From positions 1 to 64,000 of the forward strand of contig SHMQ01000007.1 in assembly GCA_008534395.1 (NCBI GenBank): 64,000 nt of DNA. The letters are read 5' to 3'. A program made the translations under genes and the position numbers. Source of the stretch: Candidatus Acidulodesulfobacterium acidiphilum (GTDB lineage: Bacteria > SZUA-79 > Acidulodesulfobacterales > Acidulodesulfobacteraceae). This document shows, in pieces, positions 19,149-27,441 of this stretch. A model generated the notes under the pieces. It worked only from the letters and a program-made list of their open reading frames with translations, did no database searches and had not been told where the DNA came from. Every line of letters begins with the position of its first letter. Within the stretch, counting starts at the first letter, position 1.

Positions 19149-20720
19149 ATGAAAAAAACATTAAACCTGCTTCAGCTGACTTTTGCTTCGACAAGCGCAA
19201 TCATCGGCTCGGGATGGCTTCTGGGCGTTTATGTAAGCGCAAAATATGCAGGCCCGGCATCTATATTGTCATGGTTTATCAGCGGATTTGCCGTTATGCT
19301 TATTGCTCTCGTTTACAGCGAACTCGGAGCGATGCTTCCTTCGGCGGGCAGTCTTGCAAGATACCCGAAATATACGCACGGCGCATTTCTTGGGTTTATA
19401 ACAAGTTGGATACTCATTATAGCCGGCGCGGCCGTCAGCACCATAGAAACAGAAGCTACGGTTCAGTATCTTAACCGGTATATTCCGGGTTTATTCATAA
19501 ATAACTCTCCTACGCATTTCGGAATGTTGTTTTCATTTTTTATTCTTTTAATTTTCTTTATTTTAAATTTTTTCGGCGCGAAAATTTTTGCAAAGACTAA
19601 TACTTTCCTGACGTACTTTAAAATTTTTATCGTATTAGCCGCTTCTATAGCGCTTATATATGTTTCCGTTAAAAACGGCAATATAAAAAATCTTCACGTA
19701 TATAACTTAATGCCTTACGGATATGACGGCGTTATGAAGAGCGTATCGCTGGGCGGAGTTATATTTTCATACCTCGGTTTCAGGCAGGCCATAGATTTGT
19801 CCGGCGAAGCTAAAAACCCAGGAAGAGACGTTCCCATTGCTACAATTCTATCCGTAATAATAGGCATTATAATTTATACTTTGCTTGCATTCAGTTTTAT
19901 TATATCCGTTCCTGCAGTTAAAAATAATAATTGGAATCTGCTTAATTTTTCTTCGCCTTTCGTAAATTTATTGAATTTATACGGACTTCCGGCATTCGCG
20001 ATTATGGTAATGGTGGGCGCGGTTATATCGCCTTTTGCTACGGGTTTGGTATATATGGGAACGACTTCCAGAATTACTTTTGCAATGTCCAAGATGAAAT
20101 TTTTGCCGGAAAGTTTTAATAAAAATTTCAATAAATACGGTACCGCCTATATCTCTTTACTTGTGACTTTTATCCTGTCGGCGTTATATCTTCTTCCGTT
20201 TCCGAGCTGGCAGTCTTTAGTGGGCGTAATTACGTCCGGAATGGTTTTTACTTATGTCCTCGGACCCATAGGGCTTATGACGTTCAGAAAGTTGGACGCC
20301 GAAAGAAAGCGCCCTTTTTATCTGCCTTTTGCAAATATTATTTCTTTATCGGCGTTTATAGTAGGCACCCTCATTATTTACTGGTCGACTTTTACCGTAT
20401 TATGGAAATTGGGCATCGGAATATCGGCCGGAATTATACTGTTTATTATTACTAATTTTAACGGCATTAAAACAAAATTTAAACAGACAGTAATGCCAGG
20501 CTTATGGTTTCTTTTTTATATAGCCGCGCTTATAATTATATCTTTTTTCGGCAGTAATAATTTCGGCGGAGATAATGCCGTTAAATCCCCCTACGACTTA
20601 ATAATAGTGATATTAACGGCAGTCTTATTTTACTTTATAGCAATCAATGCCTCCATAAAGAAAGAAGAAATGAAAATGATAATCGAGGAAGAGTTCATAG
20701 GAGAGGAGTTTGAAATATAA
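19149..20720 (+). CDS. APC-family amino acid permease
   Basis: An inner-membrane secondary transporter of 523 residues with about 12 hydrophobic helices. The N-terminal signature of the APC superfamily is clear (LTFASTSAIIGSGWLLGVYVSAKYAGPAS), as are GGVIFSYLGFRQAIDLSGEAKNPGRDVP and SRITFAMSKMKFLP. The substrate is not predictable; close families move amino acids or amines by proton symport. The C-terminal tail is acidic (MIIEEEFIGEEFEI). It stands alone between trxB and the convergent CDGSH gene, with stop codons only 1 bp apart. Confidence 0.85.
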   Translation: MKKTLNLLQLTFASTSAIIGSGWLLGVYVSAKYAGPASILSWFISGFAVMLIALVYSELGAMLPSAGSLARYPKYTHGAFLGFITSWILIIAGAAVSTIETEATVQYLNRYIPGLFINNSPTHFGMLFSFFILLIFFILNFFGAKIFAKTNTFLTYFKIFIVLAASIALIYVSVKNGNIKNLHVYNLMPYGYDGVMKSVSLGGVIFSYLGFRQAIDLSGEAKNPGRDVPIATILSVIIGIIIYTLLAFSFIISVPAVKNNNWNLLNFSSPFVNLLNLYGLPAFAIMVMVGAVISPFATGLVYMGTTSRITFAMSKMKFLPESFNKNFNKYGTAYISLLVTFILSALYLLPFPSWQSLVGVITSGMVFTYVLGPIGLMTFRKLDAERKRPFYLPFANIISLSAFIVGTLIIYWSTFTVLWKLGIGISAGIILFIITNFNGIKTKFKQTVMPGLWFLFYIAALIIISFFGSNNFGGDNAVKSPYDLIIVILTAVLFYFIAINASIKKEEMKMIIEEEFIGEEFEI

Positions 20721-20721
20721 T

Positions 20722-20907
20722 TTATTTATCGCCTGAGCCGTTTTCACTCGGTTTATCGTTTTTGCTTTCTTTAACCGGTTTATCGCATCCGTGTTTCCAG
20801 TCGCAGTACGGCAGTCTGCTGGATAAACCGCATTTACAATAATATAAAGGTCTTTCCCTTACTTTAGATTTTAATTTCGTTAAATCGACTTTATCCACTT
20901 TTTTCAT
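20722..20907 (-). CDS. CDGSH iron-sulfur domain protein
   Basis: A 61-residue protein holding a single CDGSH-type [2Fe-2S] motif: CKCGLSSRLPYCDWKH fits C-x-C-x2-S-x3-P-x-C-D-x2-H, with three Cys and one His ligands. The central G-S is replaced by W-K, a variation seen in some bacterial members. The tail is rich in Lys, Asp, Glu and Ser. The ATG overlaps the stop of the upstream MFS gene (ATGA), with GAGG 8 nt before it, so the two are co-translated. Its redox partner is unknown. Confidence 0.85.
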   Translation of the reverse strand: MKKVDKVDLTKLKSKVRERPLYYCKCGLSSRLPYCDWKHGCDKPVKESKNDKPSENGSGDK

Positions 20908-22061
20908 TTTTTAATCCTCATAATTAAAAGATAGCAAATTAAAGAAGAAGCAATTAGAATAGCAGGTATGAAACTGCGGTAGCTTTCATACAGCAACCCT
21001 GCTATGCTTCCTCCTATAAAACTTCCCAAAAATTGCAAAGTATTGTAAACCCCCATGGAAGTGCCCACAAAAGACTTATCCGATGAAGACGACACTAAAG
21101 AAGGCATTATAGGTTCGGTAATTGAAAAGCCGGTAAAAAACAAAATTCCGCCTATTATAATTACCGGCAGAGCATAACCTTTAGCATCGGAAAACATAAA
21201 AATGCTTGAAACAGCCATTAATAAAAAACTTAACTTCAATAGATGAACTTCATATCCCATATCGGCTTTTTTTGAAGCTTTCATCATGGCAAAAAGAGAA
21301 AATACTACCATAGGGATTAAAACCTTGTAATAATATCCTGTTCCTAATTCATGCTTGACTATTAAAGGCAGACCGAAAAAGAAAACGGTCATAAAGAAAG
21401 ACAAAAGAAAACCCTGTAAGGAAAGATTTGCAAGCGTTTTGTTTTTGAAAACGGCAACGGCGTCTTTAAAGGAAACTTCTATTTCTTTCAGCATTTCTTT
21501 GCTCTTGGGTTCCTCCACCAGAACCATAATTAAAAGGGCGGAAATAATGCCGAATATGCCGGAAATATAGAATAAAAAAGGATAACCGAAGTAATAAGAA
21601 AGCAAAGGACCCATTACGATACCCACGACAAAACTTAATCCTATAGGGATACCGAGAAATGCCATAGCTTTTGTCCTGTCGCTCTCGGAAACGGTATCGG
21701 AAACCAATGCGAACGCCACGGAGCTTTCTGCGGCGACTCCTTGAAGAAACCTAAACAGTATAAGTTCGTAAATATTATCGGAAAAACCTATTATAAAAGT
21801 AAATATGCCGAATAAAAGCATGCCGAAAAACAAAACGTTTTTTCTTCCTATTTTATCGGAAATATAACCGAACGGAATCTGAAAAATCGCCCTCGATAAG
21901 CCGTAAATACCGAATGCAATTCCGATTAAAATAAAACTTGACGTAAATTTTTCGGCGAACAGCACGAAAACCGGCAAAACAAGAAATACCGCAAGCATCC
22001 TTAAACCAACTACAGAACTCATAGCCGCAATAGTCTTTTTCTGCTTTTTGTTAAAAGCCAT
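20904..22061 (-). CDS. MFS transporter, 12-TM drug/sugar type
   Basis: An inner-membrane major facilitator with about 12 helices. The MFS motif A appears as GYISDKIGRKNVLF after the second helix, with GLSRAIFQIPFG before it. An ATG at 22061 with AGGGGA about 8 nt upstream gives 385 residues; a start at 22100 is open but has no good ribosome site. Sequence style resembles YajR/DHA1-like exporters. The substrate is unknown. Coupling to a CDGSH protein by an ATGA overlap is unusual. Confidence 0.82.
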   Translation of the reverse strand: MAFNKKQKKTIAAMSSVVGLRMLAVFLVLPVFVLFAEKFTSSFILIGIAFGIYGLSRAIFQIPFGYISDKIGRKNVLFFGMLLFGIFTFIIGFSDNIYELILFRFLQGVAAESSVAFALVSDTVSESDRTKAMAFLGIPIGLSFVVGIVMGPLLSYYFGYPFLFYISGIFGIISALLIMVLVEEPKSKEMLKEIEVSFKDAVAVFKNKTLANLSLQGFLLSFFMTVFFFGLPLIVKHELGTGYYYKVLIPMVVFSLFAMMKASKKADMGYEVHLLKLSFLLMAVSSIFMFSDAKGYALPVIIIGGILFFTGFSITEPIMPSLVSSSSDKSFVGTSMGVYNTLQFLGSFIGGSIAGLLYESYRSFIPAILIASSLICYLLIMRIKK

Positions 22062-22145
22062 TCTGTATTCCCCTAATATGATTAAACTTTTTGACCGCAA
22101 ATCGCTTATTTTCTAATAATCTGGATTCCCGCTTAGCATTTTAAA

Positions 22146-23036
22146 TCACTTTCCCGCTCTTATCTGACGGGATTGATAGCTTCTTATAGCTCGTAAAAAA
22201 TCTATTTCCCTGAACTCTGGCCAATATGCATCGCAGAAATAAAACTCGGAATATGCGCTTTGCCAAAGCAGAAAACCGGACAATCTAATCTCGCCGCTGG
22301 TTCTTATAATTAAATCCGGGTCGGGAGAACCTTTTGCATAAAGATATTTGGATATATTTTCAACGGTAATAATATTAGACAGATAATCATAATCGTCGGT
22401 ATAACCCGAAGAACATCGCCGGCTATTAGCGTTTTCTATGGACGGACTTTCATGCAAAATTCCTTTTTTATTTCCGCCTGAACCTTCGCATAGGCCGCTT
22501 GTTTTATTTATTATATAAATATTATCCGAAATAAAATTTATTATGGCGTCGCATATCTCCTGTCTTCCTCCGTATCCGACGGCTATATATAGTTTTAGGT
22601 TTGAATAATCTTTAGTTTTATTTTCGAGCCTGTCGATGACTTCTATTAAATCTTCGGATAGTAATTCTCTTTTGCCGATAACCGAAACTCTTATTTTATT
22701 TTCGTTTATAAATTTTGAATTTATATAAGATTCAAGCTGATCTTTAATAATATGCATTAAACTGTCGATTTCGGAGGGGCTTCTTTTAAAATTATCCGTA
22801 GAAAATGCCCATACGGTAACGACTTTGATTTTTAAATCTAAACACCAGGAAAGAACTTCGTAAAGTTTATCGGCGCCTTTTCTATGCCCCCTGCTTGCAT
22901 CTTCAAAACCGCATTTCTTAGCGTATCTTCGGTTGCCGTCTAATATTATTCCTATGTGCTGAGGGATTTTATTCTTTAATATCTCTTTTTCTAACTTTTT
23001 TTTATAATAAAAATATGCTAATTTTTTTACGAACAT
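22146..23036 (-). CDS. uppS: Undecaprenyl diphosphate synthase with insertion
   Basis: Cis-prenyltransferase making the C55 lipid carrier for peptidoglycan and O-antigen. Signature motifs are IGIILDGNRRYAKK near residue 28 (catalytic Asp), VWAFSTDNFKR, LKLYIAVGYGGRQEI and PDPDLIIRTSGEIRLSGFLLWQ. At 296 residues it exceeds the usual 240-250. The excess is a hydrophilic segment of about 45 residues (roughly 175-220, with two Cys and many Ser/Asn/Gly) between the GYGGR helix and the IRTSGE strand. No cdsA or ispC neighbours are present. The insert's effect is unknown. Confidence 0.93.
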   Translation of the reverse strand: MFVKKLAYFYYKKKLEKEILKNKIPQHIGIILDGNRRYAKKCGFEDASRGHRKGADKLYEVLSWCLDLKIKVVTVWAFSTDNFKRSPSEIDSLMHIIKDQLESYINSKFINENKIRVSVIGKRELLSEDLIEVIDRLENKTKDYSNLKLYIAVGYGGRQEICDAIINFISDNIYIINKTSGLCEGSGGNKKGILHESPSIENANSRRCSSGYTDDYDYLSNIITVENISKYLYAKGSPDPDLIIRTSGEIRLSGFLLWQSAYSEFYFCDAYWPEFREIDFLRAIRSYQSRQIRAGK

Positions 23037-23115
23037 TTTATTTATATGTTATAATCTTTTTAATTAACTTTAACTTTTAATATAACATATTTTGACTATT
23101 TTTTAAAATTATAGC

Positions 23116-23982
23116 GTGCCGTATAAAGAACTTAGCGAAATAAAAATTTTTTATATTTTTCATAAATCTTCGAACGTCAAAAATAAAGACGGCGAAAACA
23201 AATGTATTCTTCTGATTCACGGCGCCGGCGGAAATCATCTTTCGATGCTTTCTATTTTTAACTATATAAAAAAAAACTTCGGCAAGACTTTTAATATTTT
23301 AGTCCCCGATTTACCGTTTCATTTTAGATCTTTACCTGTTGACGTCGATTCTAACGATGATAATAAGCTAAATTTTGTAATGCCTGAAAACGACGGCATT
23401 TCTTTTTACGCAAAATCTATAAATTCAGTAGTCGAAGAACTTGTGGAAAAGGGCGCCAAAATAACCTTAATAGGTCATTCGATGGGAGCGCAGGTATGTT
23501 TAAAATATGCGGCTTTATTTCCGGAAAATACCGAAAAAATTATGCTGATAGCGGGATGCCACGATACGGGCATCAGCGACAGTTTCATCAGAAGCTTAGA
23601 AAATTCTTTCGACAGGACTATTATGCTTTTTTTAAAAGATGCTCTCGGTTCAAGGGATAAAAATATTTTAAAAAAAGCATTAGCCGATATAAAAAGAACT
23701 CCTGATACGGCAGTCGTTAACGACTTTAAATATTCTCAAGATTACGGTAAAATCCGAAACTATAAAAAAGACGTAAAATTTATTAACGAGAATTTTAAAA
23801 AAATACTTTTTTATTTTGTTTACTCTGAAAAAGACTTAATAATAAAACAAAAATGTATTCAAGATTTATCCAAAAAAATTATAAACTCCGTTATCAATAA
23901 CATTCCGGCAAAAAATCATATAGATTTTTTATACGGAAATTATAGCATGGAAAAAGAAATCGATAAATTTTTATTGACATGA
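23116..23982 (+). CDS. Alpha/beta hydrolase
   Basis: A 288-residue alpha/beta-hydrolase-fold protein. The oxyanion-region motif is LLIHGAGGNHLSM, the nucleophile elbow is GHSMGAQ, and a plausible Asp (VYSEKDLIIK) and His (KNHIDFLYG) complete the triad. No signal peptide is visible. The substrate is unknown. The start is GTG without a clear Shine-Dalgarno sequence, so the true start is uncertain. It runs divergent from uppS across an 80-bp AT-rich gap and is followed by a family A palindrome before aspS. Confidence 0.75.
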   Translation: MPYKELSEIKIFYIFHKSSNVKNKDGENKCILLIHGAGGNHLSMLSIFNYIKKNFGKTFNILVPDLPFHFRSLPVDVDSNDDNKLNFVMPENDGISFYAKSINSVVEELVEKGAKITLIGHSMGAQVCLKYAALFPENTEKIMLIAGCHDTGISDSFIRSLENSFDRTIMLFLKDALGSRDKNILKKALADIKRTPDTAVVNDFKYSQDYGKIRNYKKDVKFINENFKKILFYFVYSEKDLIIKQKCIQDLSKKIINSVINNIPAKNHIDFLYGNYSMEKEIDKFLLT

Positions 23983-24043
23983 ACGGCATTAAAATTATAA
24001 ACTTAAAAATTGAACAAAAAAAATCCTGCCGTTTTATAAAAAC

Positions 24044-24072
24044 GCAGTACCGGAATTGAATTCCGGTACTGC
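24044..24072. repeat. Palindromic repeat, family A copy 3
   Basis: Perfect 14-bp arms (gcagtaccggaatt / aattccggtactgc) around one central base, followed by cacaaaatggttacaaaatg. Copy 4 has nearly the same tail, so the unit is longer than the palindrome. Compared with copies 1 and 4 the outer arm sequence differs, but complementary changes keep the pairing. It sits between the hydrolase and aspS. Confidence 0.8.
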
Positions 24073-24113
24073 CACAAAATGGTTACAAAATGATTGGAGA
24101 GATAAGGTTAATA

Positions 24114-25886
24114 ATGCGGACATTATGCGAAGATATTAAAGAATCGGATATAGGCAAAGAGTTTACGTTTAAAGGATGGGTAATGCACTACCGCGACCAC
24201 GGCGGTTTGATTTTTATAGATTTGAGGGATTATTCGGGAATACTGCAGATAGTCTTCGACGAAAACATTGAAGGCGGGTCTTTTAAGACCGCAAAAAAGC
24301 TTAGGAACGAATATGTTATTGCCGTAAGCGGAACGGTAAGAAAAAGACCGGAAGGAACCGAAAACGATACTTTAAAAACCGGCAGTTTGGAACTTGCGGC
24401 TAAAACAGTCGAAATTCTTAATACCTGCGAAGTTTTGCCTTTCCAGATAGACGAAGAATCGGAAGTCAATGAGTTTACCAGGCTCAAATACAGATATTTA
24501 GATTTAAGAAGCAAAAGATTAAAAGATAATTTAATTTTTAGGTCTAAATTTACGCATCTCGTAAGAGAATTTCTTGACGGAAAAGGTTTTTTCGATATAG
24601 AAACGCCTTTTTTGACGAAAAGCACGCCTGAAGGTTCAAGGGATTTTCTTGTCCCTTCCAGATTAAACAACGGCAGGTTTTTTGCCCTTCCACAGTCGCC
24701 GCAATTATTCAAGCAGATTTTGATGGTCGGCGGATTTGAACGGTATTATCAAATAGTAAGATGTTTCAGGGACGAAGATTTAAGGGCAGACAGACAACCC
24801 GAATTCACCCAGTTGGATATGGAAATGTCTTTTGTAGAAAACAAGGACGTTATTTCAATCGCCGAAGAACTGTTCGTCATGCTTTTCGAAAAACTTTTAA
24901 ACGTTAAAATAGAACGTCCGTTTAAAGTTATAGATTACGACGAGGCGATGGACAAATACGGAAGCGATAAACCCGATACAAGATTTGAATTGATTATTCG
25001 GAGCTTAACGGATGTTTTTGAAAACTCCGCCATGAACGTTTTTAAAGAAAATATTAAAAACGGCGGCGTTATTAAAGCGGTTTGCCTGCCTGACGGCGCT
25101 AATCTTCTTTCCAGAAAAGATATAGACGAACTTCTAAACACCGCAAAAGATTTCGGGGCTAAAGGTCTTGCATGGACGAAAGTTTCCGAAAATAATGCTT
25201 TAGAAGGAGGGATTTCTAAATTTATATCCGACGAAGAGAGAAGTAATCTCATTAAGGTAACCGGAGCTAAAAACGGCGATATAATATTTTATCAGTCGGA
25301 TTCAAAAAAAACTGCGGAAAACGTACTTGGAAGACTGAGACTGCATCTGGCTAAAAAATATAATCTTATAAATAAAGACAGGTTGGATCTTTTATGGGTC
25401 GTCAATTTTCCTTTATTCGAATACTCCGAAGAGGAAAAAAAGATAGTTGCCGTTCATCATCCTTTTACTTCTCCGGCAGTTAAAGATATCGAAAAACTTG
25501 AAACAGACCCTTTATCCGTTAAATCGGACAGTTACGATCTCGTGCTTAACGGAGAAGAAATAGGCGGCGGAAGTATCAGGATACATAATTCTAAACTGCA
25601 GGAAACTATTTTTAAAATTCTTTCTATATCGCCGGAAGACGCTAAAATAAAATTCGGCTTTCTTTTAGATGCTCTGAGTTTCGGCGCTCCGCCTCACGGA
25701 GGCATTGCTTTTGGATTGGACAGAATATTAATGATACTGAGAAATGAAGAATCTATAAGGGACGTAATAGCTTTTCCGAAAACGCAGAAAGCATACTGCC
25801 CTCTTACGGACGCTCCTTCCGGCGTTAATACGATTCAGCTTAGAGAATTAGGAATAAAATTAAACGAAAATATAACGAAAATATAA
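24114..25886 (+). CDS. aspS: Aspartyl-tRNA synthetase
   Basis: Class II synthetase charging tRNA-Asp (or tRNA-Asp and tRNA-Asn). The 590-residue bacterial type contains the N-terminal OB anticodon domain, motif 2 FRDEDLRADRQPEFTQLD, an inserted GAD domain and motif 3 GAPPHGGIAFGLDR. The ATG at 24114 matches the usual N-terminus (MRTLCED); an ATG at 24090 lies inside the tail of a palindromic repeat and is less likely. Discriminating versus non-discriminating type was not decided. No gatCAB genes are in the window. Confidence 0.96.
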   Translation: MRTLCEDIKESDIGKEFTFKGWVMHYRDHGGLIFIDLRDYSGILQIVFDENIEGGSFKTAKKLRNEYVIAVSGTVRKRPEGTENDTLKTGSLELAAKTVEILNTCEVLPFQIDEESEVNEFTRLKYRYLDLRSKRLKDNLIFRSKFTHLVREFLDGKGFFDIETPFLTKSTPEGSRDFLVPSRLNNGRFFALPQSPQLFKQILMVGGFERYYQIVRCFRDEDLRADRQPEFTQLDMEMSFVENKDVISIAEELFVMLFEKLLNVKIERPFKVIDYDEAMDKYGSDKPDTRFELIIRSLTDVFENSAMNVFKENIKNGGVIKAVCLPDGANLLSRKDIDELLNTAKDFGAKGLAWTKVSENNALEGGISKFISDEERSNLIKVTGAKNGDIIFYQSDSKKTAENVLGRLRLHLAKKYNLINKDRLDLLWVVNFPLFEYSEEEKKIVAVHHPFTSPAVKDIEKLETDPLSVKSDSYDLVLNGEEIGGGSIRIHNSKLQETIFKILSISPEDAKIKFGFLLDALSFGAPPHGGIAFGLDRILMILRNEESIRDVIAFPKTQKAYCPLTDAPSGVNTIQLRELGIKLNENITKI

Positions 25887-25914
25887 AAATAGAAAAAAAC
25901 AGGGGGGCATTAAA

Positions 25915-27408
25915 TTGGAAAAAAAATCTGGTTTTCCTCATCCGTACTTTGAATCTCATCCAAATTGGAAATGGTTTATACTTTCAACGGTTCTGGTAGG
26001 CGCAACAATGTCTGCTTTAGACGTGAGCATAGTCAACGTCGCTATGCCGACTATGGAAAAAGGCTTTCAAGTAAATATGGCGGTTATAGAATGGGTTGCA
26101 ATGGCTTATATGCTGACTCTTACAGTTTTTTTACCTTTATTTGGAAGACTCGCCGATATGTTCGGAAGAACAAAGATGTATAATACCGGTTTCGTTGTTT
26201 TTACAGTCGGTTCGGCGCTTTGCGGCATTGCGCCTAATGCAAATTTTATTATTTTTTCCCGTGTTCTTCAGGCGGTAGGAGCAGGACTTCTTCAGGCTAA
26301 TTCCGTTGCGATAATAACTCAGGCTTTTCCTTCTAACGAACTAGGCAAGGCTATAGGGCTTCAGGGTTCCGTTCAGGCTATCGCAATGTCTATAGGCCCT
26401 TTTGTAGGCGGTATGATTATTGCGGCTATAGGATGGCGCTGGATATTTTACGTTAACGTGCCGATTGGAATCGCAGGAACGTTTATGGCTTTATTTATCC
26501 TGCCGTCAAGCAAAGCTAATATGAAGAAAAAAGAAAAAATAGATTACTTTGGAATTTCTTTTTTTGCGGCAGGACTTGCCTTCCTAGTTCTGGCAGTCAA
26601 TGAAGGAACAAAATTAGGCTGGTCTTCGCCTATTATAATTACTTATTTTGTTATTGCCGCAGTTTTTCTGCCTCTTTTCGTTTATACGGAAATTAAAGTG
26701 GAACATCCGATGATAGATTTAAAACTCTTTAAAAAATGGGGATTTTCTGCAGGAAACGTTACGGGTATGCTATCTTATTACGTCTTATTTGCCGTCCTCT
26801 TCCTTATGCCTTTTTATCTTGAAAATTTACTTCACTATAATGCGGCGGCAACAGGCTCTCTTTTAACGCCTATTCCTCTTTCTATGGCTATTATAGCGCC
26901 TTTTGCTGGAGCTATATCGGACAAGGTAGGTTCAAGAATTATGACTACGCTCGGCATGTTCGTATGCGCCATAGCTACTCTTCTATTGTCGTTTTTGGGC
27001 AATTCCGTAAATATTTATATGCTTATTTTCGATTTTATCATTTTAGGTGTCGGAATGGGTATATTTACTCCGCCTAACAATAGCGCAATTATGCTTTCCG
27101 CTCCTCCGGAAAGACTTGGAGTCGCAGGTGGAATTCTTAACATGATGAGGGCATTAGGTTTAATATTCGGGGTTGCCATTTCAGGACTTATAGTTTCCTC
27201 GACAAAACATAGCTATGCCAAAGCTCACGGTTTTGCATTGCTTAAAGATATACCGGAAAAAATCGCCAATATTGGTTTCTTGCACGGCCTTACAATCGTT
27301 ATGTTTATGCTACTCGGCATTAACGTATTTGCGACCATAATGTCCGTAGCTAAGAAAAACGTAAAGATAACAAAAATCGAAGGCGCTGAACCCATAGACT
27401 TAATGTAA
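25915..27408 (+). CDS. DHA2-family MFS drug exporter (EmrB/QacA-like)
   Basis: A 14-helix proton antiporter of 497 residues. The first helix shows the DHA2 signature MSALDVSIVNVAMPTM, followed by the motif A loop GRLADMFGRTKMY and helix 5 GGMIIAAIGWRWIFYVNVPIG. The start is TTG after a strong GGGGGG sequence. No EmrA-type adaptor gene is adjacent, so it would export only to the periplasm, unless an adaptor lies elsewhere. It lies 28 bp after aspS and 33 bp before an oxidoreductase-like pair. Confidence 0.88.
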   Translation: MEKKSGFPHPYFESHPNWKWFILSTVLVGATMSALDVSIVNVAMPTMEKGFQVNMAVIEWVAMAYMLTLTVFLPLFGRLADMFGRTKMYNTGFVVFTVGSALCGIAPNANFIIFSRVLQAVGAGLLQANSVAIITQAFPSNELGKAIGLQGSVQAIAMSIGPFVGGMIIAAIGWRWIFYVNVPIGIAGTFMALFILPSSKANMKKKEKIDYFGISFFAAGLAFLVLAVNEGTKLGWSSPIIITYFVIAAVFLPLFVYTEIKVEHPMIDLKLFKKWGFSAGNVTGMLSYYVLFAVLFLMPFYLENLLHYNAAATGSLLTPIPLSMAIIAPFAGAISDKVGSRIMTTLGMFVCAIATLLLSFLGNSVNIYMLIFDFIILGVGMGIFTPPNNSAIMLSAPPERLGVAGGILNMMRALGLIFGVAISGLIVSSTKHSYAKAHGFALLKDIPEKIANIGFLHGLTIVMFMLLGINVFATIMSVAKKNVKITKIEGAEPIDLM

Positions 27409-27441
27409 TATTAATGCAATAATATTTATAAAATAAATTTC

